From: Brienomyrus brachyistius
Taxonomy: Eukaryota; Chordata; Actinopteri; Osteoglossiformes; Mormyridae
DNA length: 64,000 bases
Reading direction: 5' to 3'
Assembly (NCBI RefSeq): GCF_023856365.1
Contig: NC_064539.1
Span: 25,571,493-25,635,492 of the forward strand
The first letter of the stretch is position 1. Every line of letters starts with the position of its first letter. Positions 40,727 to 51,500 of this stretch are shown here, in pieces. The notes below the pieces were generated by a model, which had not been told where the DNA came from, searched no databases, and saw only the letters and a program-made list of their open reading frames with translations. The translations under genes and the position numbers were made by a program.

Positions 40727-41083
40727 GGGGTGGCATGGTGGTGCAGTGGTTAGCACTGTTGCCTCACACCTCTGGGACCCGGGTTCGAGTCTCCGCCTGG
40801 GTCACATGTGTGCGGAGTTTGCATGTTCTCCCCATGTCGTCGTGGGGTTTCCTCCGGGTACTCCGGTTTCCCCCCACTGTCCAAAAACATGCTGAGGCTA
40901 ATTGGAGTTGCTAAATTGCCCATAGGTGTGCATGTGTGAGTGACTGGTGTGTGAGTGTGCCCTGCGATGGGCTGGCCCCCCATCCTGGGTTGTTCCCTGC
41001 CTCATGCCCATTGCTTCCGGGTTAGGCTCCAGACCCCCCCATGACCTAGTAGGATAAGTGGTTTGAAAAATGGATGGATGGAT
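40727..41083 (+). mobile_element. tRNA-derived SINE (full copy)
   Basis: Near-complete DANA/Mermaid-type element: GGCATGGTGGTGCAGTGGTT head, B box GGGTTCGAGTCTCC, conserved GTTTGCATGTTCTCCCC core, and an AAATGGATGGATGGATG tail. Confidence 0.88.
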
Positions 41084-41369
41084 GTTTTTGCTCATTTCAG
41101 TATGAGTGGAAATACTTTGTAAATGGAGTGAAAGCGTCTGGGTGGATGGAGATCATTTTAATTTGAAAAGTCCTTTTTTAAAGTATAGAAACACAACACT
41201 GCACTGCAGATGTGACCTCAGAGCCCGATCTGCATATCTACTGATATATTACCCATTACAATTATTTACAGAACTCAGTGTTTATACCTTACCATATCTA
41301 CATATCTGTAATACTGTTAAGATATTGTACACTTGCACACTTGCTGTTTTATATACAAAGAGCTATAGC

Positions 41370-41800
41370 TTAAGGCGCTGAGTTGGGTGGGGATCGGTGC
41401 CATTGGCTTTGTATTAACTGAACTGTCAGTCTGTCACTCTAGCCTCACGCCCCTTGTGGAATCGGAGTGCTGACATTCAGGGACTCCCCATGCCTGCATT
41501 CCCACCTGCCTCTCCCTCCTACTTATGCTGCCATAGCCTTATCTGACGGAGTTTATACATTGCATTTACATATTGCACTCACCTAAGTGTTTGCACTGAT
41601 TCTAGACTGATTCTGCACTTTTCATCCACCCCCCACTGCTCCTGGGCTGTGCTGTCTGGAGACCCAAAAAAATCATGATATCCTGCCTACTCTGCTGCCC
41701 GTGATGTCTCTCTTGTTTGAGAGAATGCAAAGCACTCTGAGACAATGTAATGTTGTCAAAATGCGCTATACAAATAAAACTGAACTAAACTGAATGGAAC
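41370..41800 (+). mobile_element. L2-type LINE 3'-end fragment
   Basis: Closely similar to 7650-7990 (shared blocks GAACTGTCAGTCTGTCACTC and GACTCCCCATGCCTGCATTC). It ends in the typical AATGCGCTATACAAATAAA tail and has no coding capacity. Confidence 0.8.
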
Positions 41801-44684
41801 TTCTTACATATACTGTTGTATGCTGTTGATTATTGTATTAATCTTTTATTTGTTATTCTATCATTGTACTGTTCTATGTTATTGTTTTATTAAAAAATTG
41901 TTGCACCAGTTCTGTTCAATAAAGTTGAACTAAACTGACTTGATTTCGTTAGTCAAATGACATGTCACCCCCCAACCGTGTGCTCCAGTGCTGAGGGCTT
42001 CCAGTTTCAGTCTCATTACTTCTCCTAGTACACAATGTTATGCCAATCAACCTTCAACATCCCCCCAGGGAGGAGCTTACATATAAAACCAGATGCTTCA
42101 GCTGGACTGAGCCTGTAGTCCTACACTTTCATTCCCAAAGCCAGTTCCTCCACTAACAGGCCACTGGTTGTTCTCTGTCCCCAGGATTTAAGGTGTAGAA
42201 GAAGCTACTACTTTGCCCTTTACTCACATTTTTACATTACTACAGCAGTTACATAACTTAGGAGCATTTATTCACTACTGGATCTTTTGCTCTAAGAAAG
42301 ACATGTGGGAACATCGTGGGAAGGGGCTGGCTCACTTGGTCGACAAACTAAATAAGTACTGAGCTAGCCCCGGGGGGAATGGTGGCCCCTCCCAGCATGT
42401 ACAGAGCAAGACGGCAGGCTCTGCATGGCTGATGGTGGACAGATTACACTCTCCCCTTAAAAAGGGGGTGGGGGGCTGGTTGAATAGATCCAGTTTGGAG
42501 GAATGCTAATGGAGAGTGATAATGGATGGTGCTGATAAGGACTGAGGTGCCCTGGGTGGCCAAGCTGGGGGGGGGGGGCAACAAGTGGGAGGGGAATAAG
42601 CTGTCTAGCCCCGGGGAGGCACTTGGGGTTGAAAAGCAATTAATTGATGCTCTCAGCTGGAGTGTGGAGGATAGGGGTTCATCGGCTATTACTCACAAAT
42701 AAGGCGCCCCCGTATGGCTGAATGAGCCCCCCCCGCTCATTAGCATGGCAATGTATTTGCTGTTCAGTGACAGGGGGTGGCGTCCCACTACTTTAAATAA
42801 ATGTCCAATGCTTTCACAACCTTCAGCTTATACAAGTTAGTAATACTAGTTAAGAAACAAACCTAATTATGCCAAACCATATTTAAACACGAGTAACACA
42901 GAACTTGCAGGAGGCATAGCAACTGGTCAGAGTTAATTTTACTAAATTTTCAACCTCCATAACATACAAAATAGTATAAAACCAAAGTACATTTTTATTT
43001 AAAATACTCATTAAATGGGTCTAAAGCGTGCGGGCGTTTTGCAGACTGAGTGCATGGTCAGAGGACATTAAGTAAATCTTGAGGAAATGTGTCACAACCC
43101 AATAGATTGCTAGTGATATACGGAGTCCCTTTCATTTGCTAGTTTAAGGAGTGCTTCACTTCCAGCCGATAAGGATTGACATAGGAAATTGGTATTTATA
43201 TAATCATGTATACAATCAAATCAAGCACAGCAGGTTTACAAAGATAAACAGCATCCCAGTACACGGGGGGTGGAGGAATTGTTGTGAAGAGGTGTGTGAA
43301 CAGCTGATGGAGAAGGCGTAAAAAGGTCTGCAGAGCCAGATATAATTTAAGTGATGTTGAGAGTAACACGCCCCTTTTGTCTGGCGGGGATTTAACATAC
43401 CGTACATGTCTGTACTAGGTCTAACCACGGGTCCTTTTCTCAGCGACTGGTGACCGACCTACTGGGAAGCGAAAGTTCTTCCTTGTATGCGTTGTGATCC
43501 TTTAATGGGGTTTGGGAAGCCAAGGCAGGCGGGGGTATGTGATTTTTAGGCTCAGCACTGATAGAGAGGAGACGCAGGAGCAGAGCCATGGCTGGCCACG
43601 CCCACAGCACATTGGGACCGCCCCCCACCCAGGAGATCAGATTACAGCTAAACCATCTTCTCAGTGTGGTTTCGAAAAGGAATCGCTCCTCTTCCCCGCT
43701 CTCTAGTGTCGTATCTGTCTACTGGCACGGAAAAGTAATCAGAATGACAGGGCTTAAGGTTACCTGGCACCACACTTACCTGGGATGCGAGACAGCAGAT
43801 ACAGAGAATACAGAGAAAAATAACCGCGGGACTGGGTCTGCGGTCGGCGTTGACCGTGCTGTAGCCGCTGATTATTACTCAAAGTGAAACTTAGCAAAAA
43901 TCTGACCTTTGGAAACTGGGCATAATTTCTTCTTTTGTCCAGTTTCTAATCATTTGTACTTAGTTTCTAAATTGTTTTCAACAGAACGGCCAAATATATG
44001 TCGGCTAATGTTTTCAGTCTAGCCAGTATCGTATTTTAACACATCACTATCAAAATAAATATATATCGATCGCAGAGAGTTAATACTGTTTCCTTTCCGG
44101 TGAATTATACATTATGCGTTGTCATATCGCTGGTTTGCTTAATTACATTTATTATGAAAATCCAATGTAATGGGTTAAAAATTGGTAATTTGCTTTTACC
44201 CGAAGACTTTAAGTTTTTTGTCTCAAACCTGTGAGAAGACAGTAACTGACAACCAATGGTGGGTGGCGGTGAAAACTGCCCACCGGATTAATTAACCATT
44301 CTGCAGCACTTCGTCATTTCGTGGTTTGGGCAGTTGATCGATTCACTAAAAGGTTAATTACTGTAAGTCTCATTTAATACAATGTACGCTGGTGACACCT
44401 ACTGGTGAATATACTGATGGCTTTAGAGAGACAGATAATTGAAACGATTCGGATCTTTCAGAGCCAAACAGAAGCATTCAGTTTAAGTGATTTGTAGTGC
44501 TTATGCGCTAAGTTTCTGTATTGATGATGTGTCAGTTTGGACTTAAGTGTCCCGCTTTCACCTGTTACCCGGACGGAGGCAATGCCACAGGAAGAGAGGG
44601 AAACGTGAAGGCGCCATAGTTAAATTGAGGAAACAGACTCATCGACCTCCACTTCCAAGCATTCTCCTGGCTAATGTTTAATCC
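41801..44684. other. Intergenic, no gene recognised
   Basis: Short ORFs without motifs. G-rich runs at about 42464-42478 and 42567-42577. Confidence 0.45.
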
Positions 44685-44880
44685 TTTAGCACAAGCTGGA
44701 CAAACTGATCGCCAGACTGACTTTTCACCGTGATATTAAAAACTACAAGGAGGGATCATTCACGGAAACCTGGCTGCACCCATCTGTTCTGGATGCAGGC
44801 GTCTATCTGCAGGGCTTTTCCCTCCACCGCCATGACAGAACAAAAGACTCCGGTAAAAGTCAAGGTGGAGTGTGTGCTGA
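44685..44880 (+). mobile_element. LINE endonuclease fragment
   Basis: The translation shows FTETWLHPSVLDAG and LHRHDRTKDSGKSQGG, matching the apurinic endonuclease segment (F-T-E-T-W-L, then R-A-D-R and SGKxxGG) of fish LINEs. Truncated at both ends. Confidence 0.7.
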
Positions 44881-44937
44881 CGACACCACCTGCAATTCAC
44901 AGTACATGATCTATCTAAGCAGGTTTTGGCCTGGCCA

Positions 44938-45480
44938 GTAGTTTGTAGCTCAGTGGGCTAAGCCTTTGTGCCTGTCATCAGAAGGTGACCTGGTTTGAGC
45001 CTAACCTTGCCACTTTTGTGGATCCTTGAGCAAGACCCTGTGTGCCCTTTTAAGCGAATTTCCCCATGGGGATCAATAGTATCTGTTTTTGTTATCATTA
45101 TTGTTGTTATTATTTTTATTTTTACTTGGATGGGAGACCAATAGGGAAGAGGTGTGGGTGTGGCTTAGCCCATCGTGTGGTTTGTGTGGATCCCAGGGCA
45201 GTGATGGGGACACCGTGCTGTAAAAATGGTGCCGTCCTTCGGATGAGATGTAAACCTGAGGTTCTGACTCTCTGAGGTCATAAAAGATCCCTGGGCATCC
45301 TTCGAAAAAGTAGTGGTGGTAGCCCGATGTCCTGATAAATTGCCCTCTGTGGCACTTTCAAATCTGGTCTCTTGCTGCCGACACAGTGGTGCTGGTTGAA
45401 GTGGCTCCCCTTTGGTTTTGTAAAGCGCTTTGGGGGTCTTGAAAAGCGCTTTATAACAATAATATTCATTCAATAACTTT
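44938..45480 (+). mobile_element. tRNA-like head plus 5S-related SINE body
   Basis: A tRNA-like head (TAGCTCAGTGGGC, GGTTTGAGCCT) at 44938-45062 is followed at 45124-45139 by ACTTGGATGGGAGACC, a hallmark of 5S rRNA. The typical body (GGTGCCGTCCTTCGGATGAG) and a tail near GCGCTTTATAACAATAATA come after it. Confidence 0.65.
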
Positions 45481-45673
45481 TGTTGCACTCAAATTATATT
45501 GACATCATGCTTTTTAGAGTCAACACTGGATAATGCTTACACATTCTTTCGGGACAGTCACAAAGCCCTCCCCTGTCCTCCCTTATGCAAATCAGATCCC
45601 ACCCCCATAAGATCCCACAAGAGGGAGCTTTAGCAGGAGAAACTCACTTTGTAGAGCTGGGCAAGAGAATCGT

Positions 45674-45940
45674 CATTGTCACGCCATTGTCACGCCATTG
45701 TCACGTCATTGTCACGCCATTGTCACGTCATTGTCACGTCATTGTCACGCCATTGTCACGCCATTGTCACGTCATTGTCACGTCATTGTCACGTCATTGT
45801 CACGCCATTGTCACGCCATTGTCACGTCGTTGTCACGTCGTTGTCACGTCATTGTCACGTCATTGTCACGCCATTGTCACGCCATTGTCACGTCGTTGTC
45901 ACGTCATTGCTACGTCATTGTTACGTTATTGTTATTCCAT
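45674..45940. repeat. 11-bp minisatellite
   Basis: About 24 copies of CATTGTCACGY (Y mostly C or T), decaying at the right end. Since 11 is not a multiple of 3 and the unit has no stop, all three plus frames stay open and give SRHCHxIVT-type repeats. These are not proteins. Confidence 0.96.
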
Positions 45941-46049
45941 CACGGACTAGCAGGTTTTTCTTGATGCACGCACAAAAATTACACATACATTTACTCCTGC
46001 ATATAAGTAAGAACAGAACTTAAAGTTGGCCTGTTAATTATGTTAAATA

Positions 46050-46352
46050 ATATTTGGTTAGAGCTGCTGCCTCACAGCAAGAAGGTCCTGGGTTCGGTCC
46101 CGGGTCCTTTCTGTGTGGAGTTTGTACGCTCTCCCAAAGTTCATGTGGGTTTCCACCAGGGGCTCCGGTGTCCTCCCACTGTCCAAACACATGTGGGATA
46201 GCTTGATTAGTGAGTGTAAATTGTGTGTGTGTGCTGGTGACTGCTCACGGTTGGTTCCTGCCTGTGCCCACTGTTCCCAGGGTAGGCTCCGCCCCCCCCC
46301 ATGACCCCAGTTGGGATTGAGCGGTTGCAATTACGGTGATGGATGGATGGAT
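46050..46352 (+). mobile_element. tRNA-derived SINE (DANA/Mermaid type)
   Basis: Starts near TTGGTTAGAGCTGCTGCCTC, with B box GGGTTCGGTCCCGG, body GTGTGGAGTTTGTACGCTCT, and tail GATGGATGGATGGATG. The head is short. Confidence 0.8.
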
Positions 46353-46710
46353 GTTATTGCCATGTTCATATAAAATGTTTCAATATTGAATTATTTATTC
46401 AGAACACAGAAATTTTTAGCAATACAGTAGAATGCTTTTGATTTTTTTGAGTTTACTGTGTTTTATTTGGTTTGGATTTAGGATGTTGTGATGTTTTGTT
46501 ATGTTCGCTGATCGCGGGTAAGGCGCACGGACAGGCAGGCTGGCAAGGATCAGGCAGGCAGGCAGAACACGGGGTAACTAGGGGTTTATTAAAAGGACTC
46601 GGGGCAGGAAACATCAGACGCTGACTAACATCAATGACAGACCGGGAGCCAGGGCAAGACGTGGACTGAAATACACCAGACAACAAGGTACAGCTGGGTA
46701 CAATCAGGGA

Positions 46711-46834
46711 AGCACACGTGGATAATCAGGGGGCGTGGCACACACGAGGATAATCAGGGGGCGTGGCACACACGAGGATAATCAGGGGGCGTGGCACACA
46801 CGAGGATAATCAGGGGGCGTGGCACACACGAGGA
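46711..46834. repeat. 28-bp minisatellite
   Basis: About four nearly identical copies of a unit containing GATAATCAGGGGGCGTGGCA and CACACGAG. Confidence 0.93.
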
Positions 46835-46859
46835 GCGTACGAGCCAGGCGTGACATGTT

Positions 46860-47959
46860 TAATGCTGGATTTTTACCGAAACATACTGGTAGTATTTTTA
46901 TCGTACTTGTGAAAAAGGCAAGAGCTGGACAGGCCCTGCCTTATTGAGGGAATGCAAACAACCCAGTATACAAATGGGGAGAAACCAGGCACAAACGCAG
47001 TAGGCCTCAGAACAAAGGTAGCTTTATTTCATGGGGCCTTTCCAGCCTCACCTCAAGCTGTTACTTTTCTCTCTTGGCCTTGACATGCCCATAATCCACA
47101 CAGGCCACAGCATGACAAAAAGAACAAAAATAAAATAAAAATAAAAACAAACAACAATTAGACCAAAAGAAAGAGCACCAACCACCTTTTTACTCTAATC
47201 CCCTGCCCTTATATACGGCTTCCCATTAAACTAATTGGGACAGCCCAACGACAAGGGGAAACCAGTTGGAGTTTCATGTACTAACAACATACATTACAAC
47301 ACATACATTTAACATCGAACACATCATAATAGCTGGCCATTAAGCATTACGTCCCCTGCTCTTTCACACAGAACATCCCACCTCACACAACAAAAGCAAG
47401 AACAAACAACCTCTTTCACCTATTTCCCCCCCCCCCCCCCCTTTGTGCCAAACCTTCACCTTCCCCTGTTCCACCCTGGGCTATAAGGGAACCTTCCCCA
47501 GGCAGCGCGCGCTTCCGCAGGGAACCCATATGCCGAGGGACCAGAGGAAACAGCAACCGGGGTGGAAGCTGGTGAGAGCCTGGTGAGACACTTCTGCTGA
47601 TTTACCCAAGTTCTCCCTTTACAATGGCCGATGGATAAAACTAGAACAGTGGGTACCTCACAGCTCTAAGTTATTGCCTTGTATAAAGAAAGAAATAAAC
47701 CAAACAGCACACTAAGCATGGACTGTTATTTTGTGGTACGCAGGGGATGATGGGATGTGTAGTCCGCCAATTCAATAAACTTCACACAATATACTACCAT
47801 AAACCACTAACATCGGACTCCTTGACCCCCCAAACGCTACTACCAACCCAAGTCATAGAGAAACCCCTTCCCTTTTTACAGTACTTTATTGGCAATTAGT
47901 AAATGAAATTACTGGAATTTAATGTAAATAAAGATTACAGTATTAATAAAATATGAAAT
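46860..47959. other. Intergenic, downstream of the large gene
   Basis: No gene seen. Includes a C16 run and the candidate minus-strand polyadenylation signal. Confidence 0.4.
47885..47890 (-). terminator. Candidate polyadenylation signal of the RTX/C80-like gene
   Basis: A canonical AATAAA on the minus strand lies about 630 bases after the stop codon at 48516. If it is used, the 3' untranslated region would include the 48-bp tandem repeat at 47960-48312. This is inferred from the hexamer alone. Confidence 0.35.
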
Positions 47960-48312
47960 TAAAGGGTATTACAGGGTATAAATGAGAATTACAGCAAAAT
48001 GTGATATTACAGGGTATAAATGAGAATTACAGCAAAATGTGAAATTACAGGGCATATATGAGAATTACAGCAAAATGTGAAATTACAGGGTATTACAGGG
48101 TATACATGAGAATTCCAGCAAAATGTGAAATTACAGGGTATTACAGGGTATATATGAGAATTACAGCAAAATGTGAAATTACAGGGTATTACAGGGTATA
48201 AATGAGAATTACAGCAAAATGTGAAATTACAGGGTATTACCGGGTATAAATGAGAATTACAGGAAAATGTGAAATTACAGGGTATTACCGGGTATAAATG
48301 AGAATTACAAGA
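47960..48312. repeat. Tandem repeat, unit about 38-48 bp
   Basis: About eight copies of a unit built around ATGAGAATTACAGCAAAATG and GAAATTACAGGGTAT. Some copies carry an extra 10-bp TATTACAGGG step. It lies about 200 bases beyond the stop codon of the large gene. The minus-strand ORF across it is a by-product of repetition. Confidence 0.9.
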
Positions 48313-48515
48313 AAATGCAGTAAACAGAATAATCTGAAAGCTGAAAATTACTTTTTTTCTGTGACAGTAAAACACAAATATTGTTCATGGCAAATTATTC
48401 TACATTTAGAATTATTCATTGTCAACTTTTTTGGCAATAATTTACCATAAATTTTACAAGATTTTTTCCAGGGTGATGCATCACTGATGTGTTTTATCTC
48501 CGTCCAGAATTTAGC

Positions 48516-51500
48516 CTAAGGGTCTGATACATCCTCAGAACTCTCTAGACCGGCCTCTCCCTCATTATTAACTGGCCTTCCTTGACCGATCACCTCGTTA
48601 TTTCTGCGGACACACTTAAGGAAGGATAAAAGTATTCCTATCACATGAACTACTGCAGCTATAGCAACTGTGGCAACTGCTACTGCTCTTACCAAGTAAA
48701 TGAACATGTCGTTATGCTGGCAGATCTGTAGTTTATCAATAGACGTCGCTCCTTCCCTGAGGATTAGTGTCAAATGGCCGCATTTATCGCTGCTGTTATG
48801 CCATTCCATCAGTCTCACCTCAACCACTGAACCATCAGACCCACTGAAAGTCAGAGACAGCCAACTAGTTGTCTGTGAGCAGCCTACTGCATCATCCTGA
48901 GACAGGAAGTCAAGGTACAAGATATCTGTGGAATTATCATCGGCACAGTTGTTAATAGTCAGCAGGCCATTAGGAGAAACTAACAGGTAGATGTCTTGAC
49001 CCTCTCCTCCAACCAAGTAATCGTCCCCATTGACAGATACCAGGATGTCATCGCCATCTGAGCCTTTAAGCAGAGTTGACTCTGAGCCTGAAATAAGCAC
49101 ATCTGAGTAAATAGTGCCAATCACATTTTCAATGTCCTTGAGTACGTCTCCCTCAGCATCTGCCTGTCGGCATTCACCGGTCTGCAGGTTGACATAAACC
49201 CCTTCACCTTTCTTGTGATCTCCCAGGTACAACACAGTGTCTCTGCCCGAGCCCCCATCCACCAAATCTGCTCCAAGCCCGGGGACAAAGACATCAGCTC
49301 CTGAGCCCCCCAGCATGGTATCATTTCCCTCATCTCCATATAAAGTGTCATCCCCAGAGTTCCCCATCAGGATGTCACTGCCCTGTCCACCAATCAAGGT
49401 GTCATGTCCTGGACCTCCCTCTAGGGCGTCGTCTTTCATGCCACCAAAGAGTGCGTTGTCCATCCTGTTACCCAGGATATGATTACTCTGATTGAGACAG
49501 CCCTGCACTGTGTGAACAGTGGAGAGGCTGCCATGCAAGCTCAGATCTATTCGGCAGTCTGTCTGTTTTTCAACCAGCTTCACCTTGTACGGCTCGATCC
49601 AAGGAGTCGGTGCTTTTTCACTGTTCTGTCTAACTGGAGACCTCACCCTGAAAGATACTCCATCGTGACTCTGGAAACTTAGATGTTGATTTTGACGTCC
49701 ATTTCTGTAATTGATTAGCCGAACTTGCATTTTCTGCCCTTTTTCAGTGGTGCTTACCAGTATGTCATGTTCCTCAGACTCAACTGTGAAGTGGCCAGAG
49801 AGGAATTCTGCCTTGAACAGCACAGTGTCCACCTTCTCATCCAATGCAAAGTTATCAATCCAGAGATCCATCCCATATTCAGGTTTCACAACGTAGCGGT
49901 CAGTTCCCTCTTTTCCCATCATTTGCCCACCTCCTGTGAAGGGGTCCAACAAATTGTCGTTATCATTTCCAACCATGAAGTCAAGACCAGAGGACCCATA
50001 CATTTCCACCACTGTGGCAAACTCTTCGTCCTCCATGCGCATGATCTGCCCTATTGCTCTATTCCTGTAATCAACAGATTGTGGGAACATAAGTCGACCT
50101 CCGCATTGGCTGAGATCGTCTATGAGTTTAAATGTTATCCCATCAGCAGACTGGATTTGAAGGTGTTGTGACTGTTTTGAATTGAACCAGCCTTTCAACA
50201 GGACTTCTTTGGTGTAATTTATATATATTGAAAGGTGTACTTCTTCACATATGCAAAAGATGAACTCATATCTTTCTCTTAAGAACAGTGTATCTACTAT
50301 AGTGTCTGGGGAGTAGTTGTCAATGGTCTTCAAACCATGGCCTGGAGTCACTACATACCAATCCTCCTCTCCTAATCCCTGAAGGAAATCGTTTCCCTGT
50401 CCAGGCATAATGCTGTTGCGTTTTGCATTGCCCTTGATGGTATCATCTAAGTCTGAACCATAGACCTCGGTTACACTCTGTAATGCCTCATCACTTTGCA
50501 TGTCTATTTCAAGGGAAATTTTCGATTTACTGTAATCAATAACTTGGCTCAAGATGCACTTGCTTTCGAAAAGGTCAGACTTTCTGCAGGCAGCCTTGTC
50601 CTCAGAGATGGTGAAAGTCACCAAATCCTTCGCAACCACTAGAAGATGACGGTCTGCGTCGAAACGGAACCAATTTACCAGAGTGACAAGCATTTTCTGA
50701 TTTTGTGCCATAAGAGTTAAATCATTTCCTTGTACTTTGATTCTAAAATCATGAAGTTTTGTGTCTGTAATCAACATATCAGTTTCTTTATCATGAGAAT
50801 GATTCTCAATGTAAACCACTGAGTTTTCATTCACCACATAGATGTCCTCTCCCTCTCCTCCTTTCATGTGGTCGGTTCCACCACCACCTTCAATCACATT
50901 CTTCTGCAAGTTTCCAATTAGCCAATCATTTTGAGGAGAGCCCACGATGTTGGTCACACTGAGTAGCAGAGGCTCCAATGCATTTACTCTCTGACCCTGA
51001 GTTTTGGACATTTTGTTCACGCCTAGAGCAATAAGCTTAACGGAAGAAATGACAGTGGGGTGGATGTCGAACAAGACACCATCAGCTGACATCATGTTTA
51101 GGTGACGGTACTCCTCTCCCAGAAACCAGTTTAGTATTCTTACATTGTGATTTGTTAAATATTGCAAAATAACGTCATTTCCTGATTTTGTTACTGATAT
51201 GTCACAGTAGTTTACACTGAGAATGAGTAAATCAGTAGCCATATCTGGAGCATAATTGTTTATATGAGTGTTTCCCCCAGTCTCAGGAATAATGTAAATG
51301 TCTCTCCCCCCTTGTCCCTCTACATGGCTCCTCTGAGGTCCTAAATAAAACGAATCACCCCCTTTCTTTCCATAAAGCTTGTAGTAATAATCCAACATGA
51401 CCTCCATAGCATAAGCATCATTACTTGACTGAATGGCAAAAAAATTGTTTTCTTTATCATTTCCGTAATATGATCCATACCGCGTGTCTGACAAAGTTTT

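Noticed and set aside
40727..41083. tRNA gene suggested by A and B boxes
   Set aside because: The boxes belong to a SINE head; no cloverleaf and a long non-tRNA body follows. The same holds for 14129, 46050, 61794 and 62243.
45124..45139. 5S rRNA gene
   Set aside because: Only a 16-base hallmark within a SINE body; the rest of 5S is missing.
45585..46023. Three overlapping plus ORFs rich in SRHCH repeats
   Set aside because: By-product of an 11-bp tandem repeat.
48007..48375. Minus ORF with CNSHLYPVIPCNFTF repeats
   Set aside because: By-product of the 48-bp tandem repeat after the large gene.
49237..50171. Plus-strand ORFs of 60-148 codons opposite the large gene
   Set aside because: Antisense shadows of the conserved coding exon.
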